From Streptomyces longwoodensis (GTDB taxonomy: Bacteria; Actinomycetota; Actinomycetes; Streptomycetales; Streptomycetaceae): a DNA stretch of 64,000 nucleotides. The DNA is taken from the NCBI RefSeq assembly GCF_001514125.1, contig NZ_KQ948553.1, positions 186,001 through 250,000 on the forward strand, given 5' to 3'. Below the pieces are notes generated by a model. That model saw only the letters and a list, made by a program, of their open reading frames with translations, was not told where the DNA came from and searched no databases. Made by a program: the position numbers and the translations under genes. Shown here one piece after another: positions 28,262 to 39,261 of this stretch. How positions within the stretch are numbered: the first letter of the stretch is position 1; each line of letters opens with the position of its first letter.

Positions 28262-29707
28262 GTGAGCGCCATTCGCCCGGCAGCCGTCGTCGTTCTCGCA
28301 GCGGGTGAGGGCACCCGTATGAAGTCGGCCACACCCAAGGTCCTGCACGAGATCTGCGGTCGCAGCCTCGTCGGTCATGTCCTCGCCGCCTCCCGCGAGT
28401 TGGACCCCGAGCACCTCGTGGTCGTCGTCGGGCACGCGCGCGAGCAGGTCACCGCGCACCTCGCCGAGATCGACCCGGGCGTGCGCACGGCCGTCCAGGA
28501 GGAGCAGAACGGCACGGGGCACGCGGTCCGGATGGGCCTGGAGCAGCTCGGTGGCGCGGTGGACGGCACGGTGGTCGTGGTGTGCGGGGACACGCCGCTG
28601 CTGACGGCGGCCACGCTCCGGCAGCTGGCGGAGACGCACGGCGCGGACGGCAACGCGGTGACGGTGCTGACGGCGGAGGTCCCGGACGCGACGGGGTACG
28701 GCCGGATCGTGCGGGACGCGACGGGCGCGGTGACGGCGATCGTGGAGCACAAGGACGCGTCGGAGGAGCAGCGGGCGGTCCGGGAGATCAACTCGGGTGT
28801 GTTCGCGTTCGACGGTGCGTTGCTGGCGGACGCGCTGAAGCAGGTGCGGACGGACAACAGTCAGGGTGAGGAGTACCTGACGGACGTGCTGGGGATCCTG
28901 CGGGAGGCGGGGCACCGGGTGGGGGCGTCGGTGGCGGCGGACCACCGGGAGATCGCGGGGATCAACAACCGGGTGCAGCTGTCGGAGGCGCGGCGGATCC
29001 TGAACGACCGGTTGCTGACGGAGGCGATGCTGGCGGGTGTGACGGTGGTGGACCCGGCGACGACGTGGGTGGACGTGACGGTGTCGTTCGAGCGGGACGT
29101 GGTGGTGCACCCGGGGACGCAGTTGCACGGTGCGACCCGGTTGGCGGAGGGGGCCGAGGTGGGTCCGAACTGCCGGCTGACGGACACGGTGGTGGGTGCG
29201 GGGGCGCGGGTGGACACCGCGGTGTCGTACGGGTCGGAGATCGGTGCGGGGGCGTCGGTGGGGCCGTTCGCGTACCTGCGGCCGGGGACGCGGCTGGGGG
29301 TGAAGGGGAAGATCGGGACGTACGTGGAGACGAAGAACGCGTCGATCGGTGAGGGGACGAAGGTGCCGCACCTGTCGTACGTGGGGGACGCGACGATCGG
29401 TGAGTACTCGAACATCGGCGCGGCGAGCGTGTTCGTGAACTACGACGGTGAGGCCAAGCACCACACGACGGTGGGGTCGCACTGCAAGACGGGTTCGGAC
29501 AACATGTTTGTGGCTCCTGTCACGATCGGGGACGGCGCGTACACCGCGGCGGGCTCGGTGATCACCAAGGATGTGCCGCCCGGTTCGCTGGCCGTGGCCC
29601 GTGGCCAGCAGCGGAATATCGATGGCTGGGTGGCCCGTAAGCGTCCGGGCAGTGCGGCGGCGCGGGCTGCCGAGGCGGCTGCCCGTGAGGGCGAGCGCGA
29701 GGACTGA
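28262..29707 (+). CDS. glmU: Bifunctional GlmU: GlcNAc-1-P uridyltransferase / GlcN-1-P acetyltransferase
   Basis: The GTG at 28262 (481 aa) follows GAAGGGC; upstream in-frame codons run through the tRNA and are rejected. It makes UDP-GlcNAc for peptidoglycan. The N-terminal nucleotidyltransferase has LAAGEGTRMKSATPKVLH, QNGTGHAV and the metal-binding VVVCGDTPLL. The C-terminal left-handed beta-helix acetyltransferase (about 255-460) includes YLRPGTRLGVKGKIGTYVE, KVPHLSYVGDA and NYDGEAKHHTTVG. Followed by prs, which supplies PRPP; the pair is a conserved arrangement. Confidence 0.98.
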   Translation: MSAIRPAAVVVLAAGEGTRMKSATPKVLHEICGRSLVGHVLAASRELDPEHLVVVVGHAREQVTAHLAEIDPGVRTAVQEEQNGTGHAVRMGLEQLGGAVDGTVVVVCGDTPLLTAATLRQLAETHGADGNAVTVLTAEVPDATGYGRIVRDATGAVTAIVEHKDASEEQRAVREINSGVFAFDGALLADALKQVRTDNSQGEEYLTDVLGILREAGHRVGASVAADHREIAGINNRVQLSEARRILNDRLLTEAMLAGVTVVDPATTWVDVTVSFERDVVVHPGTQLHGATRLAEGAEVGPNCRLTDTVVGAGARVDTAVSYGSEIGAGASVGPFAYLRPGTRLGVKGKIGTYVETKNASIGEGTKVPHLSYVGDATIGEYSNIGAASVFVNYDGEAKHHTTVGSHCKTGSDNMFVAPVTIGDGAYTAAGSVITKDVPPGSLAVARGQQRNIDGWVARKRPGSAAARAAEAAAREGERED

Positions 29708-29841
29708 CCGGAAACGCGTGCGTCAAACACGGCGTACCGTGATAAGTGCACACCCGCACCCCCACCAGCTGAGACGGCTCGCCGCGCCCAGCGGCGCGGC
29801 CTGTCGTCAGCCGGCTGAGACACCTCTGAGGAGACAGTGCT

Positions 29842-30822
29842 GTGACCGGGATCAAGACGACCGGCGAGAAGAAGTTGATGTTCTTCTCCGGCCGCGCCCA
29901 CCCCGAGCTTGCCGAGGAGGTCGCCCACCAGCTGGGTGTCGGGGTCGTCCCGACGAAGGCCTTCGACTTCGCCAATGGCGAGATCTACGTCCGTTACCAG
30001 GAGTCGGCGCGTGGTGCGGACTGCTTCCTGATCCAGAGCCACACGGCTCCGATCAACAAGTGGATCATGGAGCAGTTGATCATGATCGACGCGTTGAAGC
30101 GGGCGTCGGCGCGTTCGATCACGGTGATCGTGCCGTTCTACGGTTATGCGCGGCAGGACAAGAAGCACCGTGGCCGTGAGCCGATCTCGGCGCGGCTGAT
30201 CGCGGACATGATGAAGACGGCCGGTGCGGACCGGCTGCTGACGGTGGACCTGCACACGGACCAGATCCAGGGCTTCTTCGACGGTCCGGTGGACCACCTG
30301 TTCGCGTTGCCGCTGCTGGCGGACTACGTGGGCGAGAAGGTGGACCGCGACAAGCTGACGGTGGTGTCGCCGGACGCGGGCCGGGTGCGGGTCGCGGACC
30401 GCTGGTGCGACCGGCTGGGTGCGCCGCTGGCGATCGTCCACAAGCGGCGTGACAAGGACGTGGCGAACCAGGTGACCGTCCACGAGGTCGTGGGTGAGGT
30501 CGAGGGCCGGGTGTGCGTCCTGGTGGACGACATGATCGACACGGGTGGCACGATCTGTGCGGCGGCGGACGCGCTGTTCGCGCACGGTGCGGAGGACGTC
30601 ATCGTGACGGCGACGCACGGCGTGCTGTCGGGTCCGGCGGCGGACCGGCTGAAGAACTCGCGGGTGAGCGAGTTCGTGTTCACGAACACGCTGCCGACGC
30701 CGGGTGAGCTGAGTGACGCGCTGGACAAGATCAAGGTGCTGTCGATCGCCCCGACGATCGCGAGTGCGGTGCGTGAGGTGTTCGAGGACGGTTCGGTGAC
30801 GAGCCTGTTCGACGAGCAGTGA
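29842..30822 (+). CDS. prs: Ribose-phosphate pyrophosphokinase (PRPP synthetase)
   Basis: 326 aa, GTG at 29842 with GAGGAG upstream. It converts ribose-5-phosphate and ATP to PRPP for nucleotide, His and Trp synthesis. Seen: the flexible loop region GYARQDKKHRGREPIS, the catalytic and allosteric segment VDLHTDQIQGFFDGPVDHL, and the PRPP-binding VCVLVDDMIDTGGTI. Normal class I length. It follows glmU after a 134-bp gap and is followed by a large hairpin before rplY. Confidence 0.98.
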   Translation: MTGIKTTGEKKLMFFSGRAHPELAEEVAHQLGVGVVPTKAFDFANGEIYVRYQESARGADCFLIQSHTAPINKWIMEQLIMIDALKRASARSITVIVPFYGYARQDKKHRGREPISARLIADMMKTAGADRLLTVDLHTDQIQGFFDGPVDHLFALPLLADYVGEKVDRDKLTVVSPDAGRVRVADRWCDRLGAPLAIVHKRRDKDVANQVTVHEVVGEVEGRVCVLVDDMIDTGGTICAAADALFAHGAEDVIVTATHGVLSGPAADRLKNSRVSEFVFTNTLPTPGELSDALDKIKVLSIAPTIASAVREVFEDGSVTSLFDEQ

Positions 30823-30864
30823 GGTTTCTGCACCGGGTGCGCTGACCGCGTCCGGTGATCGTTT

Positions 30865-30926
30865 TGGGTACGGCCTCCCCCGCCGGGTAAGCTGCTGGAG
30901 TTGCTCGGCGAGGGAGGCCGTACCCA
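30865..30926. other. Large hairpin between prs and rplY
   Basis: TGGGTACGGCCTCCC (30865-30879) pairs perfectly with 30912-30926 over 15 bp. After one mismatch the pairing continues for about 10 more positions (CGCCG/CGGCG plus G-T pairs), leaving a 10-nt loop GCTGCTGGAG. It sits 42 bp after the prs stop and 93 bp before rplY. It could be the prs terminator, an attenuator, or a protein-binding leader of rplY. No T-tract follows. Confidence 0.7.
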
Positions 30927-31019
30927 GTACGGCGATCCGTTATCGACGCGCTCTTCGTAGCAGGCCGTTCGTTGGCCGGGTGACCCCGTCCGTTCCGCTT
31001 CCTACGAGGAGTGATCACC

Positions 31020-31613
31020 ATGTCCGAGGTCAAGCTCGCCACCGAGACCCGCACCGAGTTCGGCAAGGGTGCCGCGCGCCGCATCCGCCGTGAGAACAAG
31101 GTCCCGGGTGTCCTGTACGGCCACGGCACCGACCCGGTCCACCTGACCTTCCCGGGCCACGAACTGCTGCTGGCGCTGCGCACGCCGAACGTCCTGATCG
31201 CCCTGGACCTCGACGGCAAGACCGCGCTGGCGATCCCGAAGTCCGTGCAGCGCGACCCGCTGAAGGGCTTCCTGGAGCACGTGGACCTGCTGCTGGTCAA
31301 GCGCGGCGAGAAGGTCACGGTCGAGATCCCGGTGCAGACCGAGGGCGAGCTCGCCCCGGGCGCGTACCTGCTCGAGCACGTGCTGAACGCCCTGCCGGTC
31401 GAGGCCGAGGCCACGCACATCCCCGAGTCCGTCACCGTCTCCGTCGAGGGCCTGTCGGCCGGTGACTCCGTCCTCGCCAAGGACATCGAGCTGCCCAAGG
31501 GCACCACGCTGGCCGTCGAGGACGACGCGGTCGTCCTGCAGGTCCTCGCCGCGCAGGCGGAGGAGACCGAGGGCGAGGCGTCCGAGGGCGACGAGGCCGC
31601 CGCCGAGGCCTGA
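31020..31613 (+). CDS. rplY: 50S ribosomal protein L25 / general stress protein Ctc
   Basis: The ATG at 31020 (197 aa) lies 9 nt after AGGAG; the in-frame GTG at 31011 overlaps that site. The long CTC form is seen: an N-terminal 5S-rRNA-binding L25 domain (about 1-95, GAARRIRRENKVPGVLYGHG), a C-terminal beta domain (about 100-185), and an acidic Glu/Ala tail. It binds the central protuberance of the large subunit. Followed by pth, which also serves translation. Confidence 0.97.
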   Translation: MSEVKLATETRTEFGKGAARRIRRENKVPGVLYGHGTDPVHLTFPGHELLLALRTPNVLIALDLDGKTALAIPKSVQRDPLKGFLEHVDLLLVKRGEKVTVEIPVQTEGELAPGAYLLEHVLNALPVEAEATHIPESVTVSVEGLSAGDSVLAKDIELPKGTTLAVEDDAVVLQVLAAQAEETEGEASEGDEAAAEA

Positions 31614-31689
31614 TCCCCACGATCACCCACCGGTCAGCCGCTGTCCCTCCCGAGGGGCGGCGGCTGGCGCGTATCAAGGAGACCTGGAC

Positions 31690-32286
31690 GTGACCACCCC
31701 CGCCAACGCCCCCTGGCTGATCGTCGGCCTGGGAAATCCCGGGCCCGAGTACGCCATGAACCGGCACAACATCGGTTTCATGGTGGCCGATCTGCTGGCC
31801 GAGCGGATCGGGGGGAGGTTCAAGCGGGCCGGGAAGGCGCAGGCGCAGGTCGTGGAGGGCCGGATCGGTCCGGTGGGACCGGCCGGGCGGCGGGCTGTGC
31901 TGGTGAAGCCGATGTCGTTCATGAACCTGTCCGGGGGGCCGGTGAACGCCCTGCGGGACTTCTACAAGGTGCCGGCCGCGCAGATCGTGGCGGTGCACGA
32001 CGAGCTGGACATCGACTACGGCACGCTGCGGCTGAAGCTGGGCGGCGGGGACAACGGGCACAACGGGCTGAAGTCGATGACGAAGGCGATGGGGCCGGAC
32101 TACCACCGGGTGCGGTGCGGGATCGGGCGGCCCCCGGGGCGGATGCAGGTCGCGGACTTCGTGCTGAAGGACTTCTCCTCGGCGGAGCGCAAGGAACTGG
32201 ACTGGTTCGTGGACCGGGCGGCGGACGCGGTGGAGTGCCTGGTGACCGAGGGGCTGGAGCGGGCGCAGGGGACGTACAACTCCTGA
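31690..32286 (+). CDS. pth: Peptidyl-tRNA hydrolase
   Basis: The GTG at 31690 (198 aa) has AAGGAG upstream. It cleaves peptidyl-tRNA released by drop-off. Family motifs: LIVGLGNPGPEYAMNRHNIGF with the catalytic His, KPMSFMNLSGGPV, HDELDIDYGTLRLKLGGG and GHNGLKSM. The C-terminus is normal. It lies 76 bp after rplY and is probably co-transcribed with it. Confidence 0.98.
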   Translation: MTTPANAPWLIVGLGNPGPEYAMNRHNIGFMVADLLAERIGGRFKRAGKAQAQVVEGRIGPVGPAGRRAVLVKPMSFMNLSGGPVNALRDFYKVPAAQIVAVHDELDIDYGTLRLKLGGGDNGHNGLKSMTKAMGPDYHRVRCGIGRPPGRMQVADFVLKDFSSAERKELDWFVDRAADAVECLVTEGLERAQGTYNS

Positions 32287-32327
32287 ACCGCCCCCGGCGG
32301 AGTTGACCCGGCGCAGGGCCATGGCCA

Positions 32328-32831
32328 ATGATCCCGGCCATGCCTGCCGCCGCCCACCGTTCCCGCCGCACCTCCGACACCGCGCTGCGGTTCGGGCGGG
32401 TCGCGGCGATGGGGGCGGTCACCGTGCTCGTGCTGATCGCGGGCGTGTGGGCGTCCTGGGGGACGGCGCAGCACGTGATGCTGACCAAGGGGCGGGAACG
32501 GGGCACCGTGACGGTGACCCGGTGCGGGGAGGACACCTGCTCAGGTCCGTACGCGCCGGTGTCGGCGGGGTCGACGGCGCGGGCGCGGGTGGAGATCGAC
32601 CGGTCGGTGGGCGTGCGCGTGGGGCGCACGTACACGGTGGTGGTGAAGCCGGACACCGACCGGGTGGTGCGTTCGGGGCCGGCCGGGGTGCTGTACGCGT
32701 GGGTGCCGCTCGGGGGCGCGCTGCTGCTGGCGTCGGTGGTGGTCGCGGGCGGGATGCGGCGGCCGCGGGCGGGCCGGCTGCTGGCGGGCTCGGGGGTCGC
32801 CCTGCTGACGGCGGCGTTCCTCGCGGTGTGA
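32328..32831 (+). CDS. Small three-helix membrane protein of unknown function
   Basis: 167 aa from ATG 32328 (AGGG 9 nt upstream), or 163 aa from ATG 32340. One helix near residues 22-45, a roughly 60-residue extracytoplasmic loop containing the Cys pair RCGEDTC, then two helices at the C-terminus (about 122-165). The loop could form a disulphide. No family recognised. It is 41 bp after pth in the same direction and may belong to that operon. Confidence 0.7.
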   Translation: MIPAMPAAAHRSRRTSDTALRFGRVAAMGAVTVLVLIAGVWASWGTAQHVMLTKGRERGTVTVTRCGEDTCSGPYAPVSAGSTARARVEIDRSVGVRVGRTYTVVVKPDTDRVVRSGPAGVLYAWVPLGGALLLASVVVAGGMRRPRAGRLLAGSGVALLTAAFLAV

Positions 32832-33033
32832 AGCCTCGCGGTCTGAAGCCTCGTGTTCCGGCGATCACTTCTCGCCACCCCACTTCACGCCTTATGGGCG
32901 GGCTTGCCCCTGCAGCGACGTCAAGAACCGGCCAAGCGTTGCCCGTTCGTGATTGACGCGCCTCGCGCGGGGGGAACAGGCTGGGCCGCCCCCTCCACAT
33001 CTTCCCTGTCACCACACGAAGATGGACTGCCCC

Positions 33034-33756
33034 ATGCGCCCCTTGCGTTCCCTCTCGCGCGCCGGTGTCGTCACCGTCGCGTCCTGCGCCGCCCTGTTGG
33101 TCCCCGTGACCGGTGCCGTCGCCGGCGGCGACAACGGCGACGTGAAGACCCACCGCTCCACGACCGGCGAGTTCGACCAGCGCGACGAGCCGAAGGTCTG
33201 CTCGTTCTACCTGGACGCCTTCCACTTCGACGGGCTGCAGAAGGTCGACTGGCACATCGAGGCGTGGGCGGTGAACGCCACCCCCAAGGGCGAGACGGTG
33301 AAGACCGGCTCGATCACCCTCGACGGCAAGGGCCACGGCCGCACCCAGGACCTGTCGCTGCCGGACGGCCAGTACAAGCTGTTCTGGACCTTCGAGGGCG
33401 AGAAGGGCGCCGCCAAGCACAAGGTCTTCAAGGTGGACTGCGCGGAGGGCGGCGGCACCGGTGCGTCCCCGTCGGCCTCGCAGTCGGCGTCGGCCTCGTC
33501 CTCGGCCTCCTCGTCCGCCACGTCGACCCCGTCCGGCTCGGCGAGCGCCTCCCGGCCGGGCTCCGGGTCGAGCGCGCCGGGTGCGTCCGCGTCGGGTACG
33601 ACGGCCGCGCCCGTGCCGTCCGGTCAGGGAGGCGGCGGCGACCTGGCCGAGACCGGCAACGGCGCCCCGGTGGGTGCCCTGTCGGCGGCCGCGGCGGCGC
33701 TGGTGGCCGGTGGGGCGTTCCTGGTGCTGCGCCGGCGCAAGGGGCAGCACCGCTGA
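33034..33756 (+). CDS. Sortase-anchored surface protein with LAETG signal
   Basis: 240 aa. The ATG at 33034 opens a signal peptide (about 1-30, cleavage near AVAGGDNG); ATG 33022 is possible. A folded domain of about 110 residues (VCSFYLDAFHFDGLQKVDWHI...) is followed by a Ser/Ala/Thr/Gly-rich wall-spanning stalk, then LAETG, a hydrophobic helix and a basic tail (RRRKGQHR). LAxTG is the form used by the class E sortases of Streptomyces, so the protein should be covalently linked to the cell wall. The sortase gene is not in this window. Confidence 0.88.
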   Translation: MRPLRSLSRAGVVTVASCAALLVPVTGAVAGGDNGDVKTHRSTTGEFDQRDEPKVCSFYLDAFHFDGLQKVDWHIEAWAVNATPKGETVKTGSITLDGKGHGRTQDLSLPDGQYKLFWTFEGEKGAAKHKVFKVDCAEGGGTGASPSASQSASASSSASSSATSTPSGSASASRPGSGSSAPGASASGTTAAPVPSGQGGGGDLAETGNGAPVGALSAAAAALVAGGAFLVLRRRKGQHR

Positions 33757-33786
33757 CGCCGGCGCTCCCCGCGTGAGGGACGGCGA

Positions 33787-33822
33787 AGGGCGCCCCCGGG
33801 ACCCAGGTCCCGGGGGCGCCCT
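33787..33822. terminator. Bidirectional terminator between the surface-protein gene and ppc
   Basis: A perfect 17-bp stem: AGGGCGCCCCCGGGACC (33787-33803) and its complement (33806-33822) around CA. The two convergent genes end on either side of it. Confidence 0.85.
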
Positions 33823-33845
33823 CGTGTGCCGGTGTGCGGGGCGGG

Positions 33846-36587
<2,742 letters not shown>

Positions 36588-36792
36588 AGGTGCGGCTCCT
36601 TGCAGTGTTGAAGCTCGTCTGGGAGGGGAACCCGGACTCCGCCCCGTGCGGCGGCGCCGCTTGCGGGGAGCAAGCTCCGGGAAGAAATCAGAGCGGACCG
36701 CGCTGTCCGACCGACACAAGGATAGGTGTCCATGCGCAGGCGCAGGCTGTCGGGCTCTTGCCGCCGCGCATCGCCCTGCCATACTTACGATG

Positions 36793-36812
36793 CCGTAGGT
36801 TACGGAACCGTA
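36793..36812. promoter_or_regulatory. Clustered CCGTA/TACGG half-sites upstream of the desaturase operon
   Basis: CCGTA-GGT-TACGG (36793-36805) overlaps TACGG-AA-CCGTA (36801-36812), giving two nested inverted repeats 64-83 bp before the desaturase ATG. A further CCG-containing half-site follows. The coupled TetR gene makes autoregulation at this site likely (inference). Confidence 0.6.
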
Positions 36813-36875
36813 GGAACCGCTGGTACGGCTTCCGTCCACGGCACTGCCTGATTCCAAGACCCCCAGAGGACCCGC

Positions 36876-37886
36876 ATGACCTCAAGCTCCGACGTGATCG
36901 CAGACACGGCGAAGACGACCGCCTCCACCGATCCGACCCCCGCCACGCTGGGCGGGGAGCAGAAGCGCTCGATCGAGCAGATCGCGCTGCTGCTCTTCAT
37001 CACCGTTCCGTTCCTCGCGCTGGTGGCCGCGGTGCCGCTGGCCTGGGGATGGGGAGTGAGCTGGCTGGACCTCGGTCTGCTGGTGTTCTTCTACTTCCTC
37101 GGCTGCCACGGCATCACGATCGGTTTCCACCGCTACTTCACCCACGGCTCCTTCAAGGCCAAGCGGCCCCTGCGGATCGCACTGGCGATCATGGGGTCGA
37201 TGGCGGTCGAGGGGCCCCTGGTCCGCTGGGTGGCGGACCACCGCAGGCACCACAAGTTCTCCGACGCGGAGGGCGACCCGCACTCCCCGTGGCGCTTCGG
37301 CGAGACCCTGCCGGCCCTGCTGAAGGGCCTGTGGTGGGCGCACATCGCCTGGATGTTCGACGAGGAGCAGACGCCGCAGGACAAGTACGCGCCGGACCTG
37401 ATCAAGGACCCGGCGATGCGGGCGATCTCCCGCCAGTTCGTGCTGTGGACGGCCGTGTCGCTGCTGCTGCCGCCGCTGATCGGCGGCCTGGTCACGATGT
37501 CCTGGTGGGGCGCGGTCACCGCGTTCTTCTGGGGATCGCTCGTCCGGGTGGCGCTGCTGCACCACGTGACCTGGTCGATCAACTCGATCTGCCACGCCGT
37601 CGGCAAGCGCCCGTTCAAGTCGCGCGACCGCTCGGGCAACGTGTGGTGGCTGGCGGTCCTGTCGTGCGGCGAGTCCTGGCACAACCTGCACCACGCGGAC
37701 CCGACCTCGGCGCGGCACGGTGTGATGCGCGGCCAGATCGACTCCTCGGCCCGGTTCATCCGCTGGTTCGAGATGCTCGGCTGGGCCTATGACGTGCGCT
37801 GGCCGTCACGCTCGCGTATCGATTCGCGCCGCACCGACGAGGAGGGCGGCTCCCGGCGCCGGAAGGTCACGGCCGACGCGGCATGA
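36876..37886 (+). CDS. Membrane fatty-acyl-CoA desaturase (delta-9 type)
   Basis: 336 aa, ATG at 36876. All three di-iron histidine boxes are present: HRYFTH (about 86-91), HRRHH (about 123-127) and HNLHH (about 269-273). Four membrane helices in two hairpins fit the stearoyl-CoA desaturase family. It introduces a double bond into membrane fatty acids using O2 and an electron donor. No reductase or ferredoxin gene is adjacent. The stop overlaps the ATG of the TetR gene, so the enzyme and its probable regulator are co-expressed. Confidence 0.95.
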   Translation: MTSSSDVIADTAKTTASTDPTPATLGGEQKRSIEQIALLLFITVPFLALVAAVPLAWGWGVSWLDLGLLVFFYFLGCHGITIGFHRYFTHGSFKAKRPLRIALAIMGSMAVEGPLVRWVADHRRHHKFSDAEGDPHSPWRFGETLPALLKGLWWAHIAWMFDEEQTPQDKYAPDLIKDPAMRAISRQFVLWTAVSLLLPPLIGGLVTMSWWGAVTAFFWGSLVRVALLHHVTWSINSICHAVGKRPFKSRDRSGNVWWLAVLSCGESWHNLHHADPTSARHGVMRGQIDSSARFIRWFEMLGWAYDVRWPSRSRIDSRRTDEEGGSRRRKVTADAA

Positions 37887-38560
37887 TGGACGCCGTGGCG
37901 ACCGATCCCAGCAGTACCCCCAGCAACGACAAGCCGCGGCGTGCGCGCCGCACCCGGATGACCGGTGCGGAACGCCGCCAGCAGCTCCTGGAGATCGGTC
38001 GCACCCTCTTCGCCGCGAAGGGCTTCGAGGGCACCAGCGTGGAGGAGATCGCGGCGAAGGCCGGGGTGTCCAAGCCGGTGGTGTACGAGCACTTCGGCGG
38101 CAAGGAGGGCCTGTACGCGGTCGTCGTGGACCGGGAGATGCGCCGTCTGCTCGACATGGTGACCAGCTCGCTGACCGCGGGGCACCCGCGCGAGCTGTGC
38201 GAGCAGGCGGCGTTCGCGCTGCTGGACTACATCGAGGAGTACACGGACGGGTTCCGCATCCTGGTCCGTGACTCGCCGATCCCCCAGTCGACGGGGTCCT
38301 TCGCCTCGCTGATCTCGGACATCGCCACGCAGGTGGAGGACATCCTGGGCCGCGAGTTCAAGAGCCGCGGCTTCGACCCGAAGCTGGCGCCGCTGTACGC
38401 CCAGGCCCTGGTCGGCATGGTCGCCCTGACCGGCCAGTGGTGGCTGGACGTGCGCCGCCCGAAGAAGGCGGAGGTCGCGGCGCACCTGGTCAACCTGGCC
38501 TGGCACGGCCTGGACGGCCTGGAGCCCAAGCCGCGGCTGATAGGCCACCGCAAGAGCTGA
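37883..38560 (+). CDS. TetR-family transcriptional regulator, coupled to the desaturase
   Basis: 225 aa from ATG 37883, overlapping the desaturase stop (ATGATG; 37886 is an alternative). The N-terminal HTH is GTSVEEIAAKAGVSKPVVYEHFGGKEGLY (about 55-83), preceded by a basic arm (RRARRTR). The C-terminal helical ligand domain has VGMVALTGQWWLDVRRPKKAEVAAHLVNLAWHGL. Probably senses acyl-CoA or a fatty acid and controls the desaturase operon through the inverted repeats at 36793-36812 (inference). Confidence 0.93.
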   Translation: MMDAVATDPSSTPSNDKPRRARRTRMTGAERRQQLLEIGRTLFAAKGFEGTSVEEIAAKAGVSKPVVYEHFGGKEGLYAVVVDREMRRLLDMVTSSLTAGHPRELCEQAAFALLDYIEEYTDGFRILVRDSPIPQSTGSFASLISDIATQVEDILGREFKSRGFDPKLAPLYAQALVGMVALTGQWWLDVRRPKKAEVAAHLVNLAWHGLDGLEPKPRLIGHRKS

Positions 38561-38587
38561 CGGCGCCCCACGCCCGGCACACCTGAA

Positions 38588-38625
38588 CGCGCCGGGGCCC
38601 CCTGTTCCCAGGGGGCCCCGGCGCG
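38588..38625. terminator. Bidirectional terminator after the desaturase/TetR operon
   Basis: A perfect 17-bp stem (38588-38604 with 38609-38625) and a TTCC tetraloop, between the convergent TetR and CsbD genes. Among the strongest hairpins in the window. Confidence 0.88.
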
Positions 38626-38659
38626 TGCGTGCGGGTCGGTCCGACCCGGTGCGTCCGTC

Positions 38660-38833
38660 TCAGTGCTTGAAGACGTCCTTCGCCTTCTCCTTGGCCTGGC
38701 GGGCGTCGCCCTTCATCTGGTCGGCCTCGCCCTCGGCGGTCATCCGCTCGTTGCCCACGGCACGGCCCACTGCTTCCTTGGCCTTGCCCTTGAGCTCTTC
38801 GGTCTTGCCCTTGGCCTTCTGCTCGCCTGCCAC
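38660..38833 (-). CDS. CsbD-family small stress protein
   Basis: 57 aa, too short for many gene finders. GTG at 38833 with GGGAG 9 nt upstream. The product reads VAGEQKAKGKTEELKGKAKE, then AVGRAVGNERMTAEGEADQ, ending AKDVFKH. This Lys/Ala/Glu-rich helical pattern is the CsbD/YjbJ family, whose members are induced by general stress and are probably intrinsically helical bundles of unknown biochemical role. Confidence 0.88.
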   Translation of the reverse strand: MAGEQKAKGKTEELKGKAKEAVGRAVGNERMTAEGEADQMKGDARQAKEKAKDVFKH

Positions 38834-38898
38834 GGTTGATCACTCCCAGTCAGGTTCGGGGGGCGTCTCATCGCTACGAGTGACCGCTCCCGCCCGCC

Positions 38899-39261
38899 TC
38901 AAACCTCCGGCTCGAGGAACTCCAGCCGGTTGCCGACGGGGTCCTCGGCGTAGAACCTGCGGTGACCCGGCAGGTCCCCGTCCCACGTGACGGTGACGCC
39001 GTGGCGCGCGAGCCGGCCGGCGTACGCCGCGATGTCCGTGACGCGCAGCCCCGGGTGCGCCTTGCGCGCGGGGCGGAAGTCCGCCTCGACGCCCAGGTGG
39101 AGCCGGACCTCGCCGGAGCGGAACCAGCAGCCGCCGCGGGCGGCGAGCGCGGGCGGCTTGGCGTCCTCCGTCATGCCGAGGACGCCGACGTAGAAGGCCC
39201 GCAGCAGGTCCTCGCTGTCCGGTGGCGCGGCGAGCTGGACGTGGTCGACGCAGCGCAGCAT
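38899..39261 (-). CDS. VOC (glyoxalase-like) family protein
   Basis: 120 aa, ATG at 39261, overlapping the tam stop (TGATG). A VOC fold is evident: DHVQLAAPPDSEDLLRAFYVGVLGM at the start, LHLGVEADFRPARKAHPGL in the middle, and GHRRFYAEDPVGNRLEFLEP at the end, where the metal-binding Glu is expected. The substrate is unknown; co-transcription with tam suggests a role alongside trans-aconitate detoxification. Confidence 0.88.
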   Translation of the reverse strand: MLRCVDHVQLAAPPDSEDLLRAFYVGVLGMTEDAKPPALAARGGCWFRSGEVRLHLGVEADFRPARKAHPGLRVTDIAAYAGRLARHGVTVTWDGDLPGHRRFYAEDPVGNRLEFLEPEV

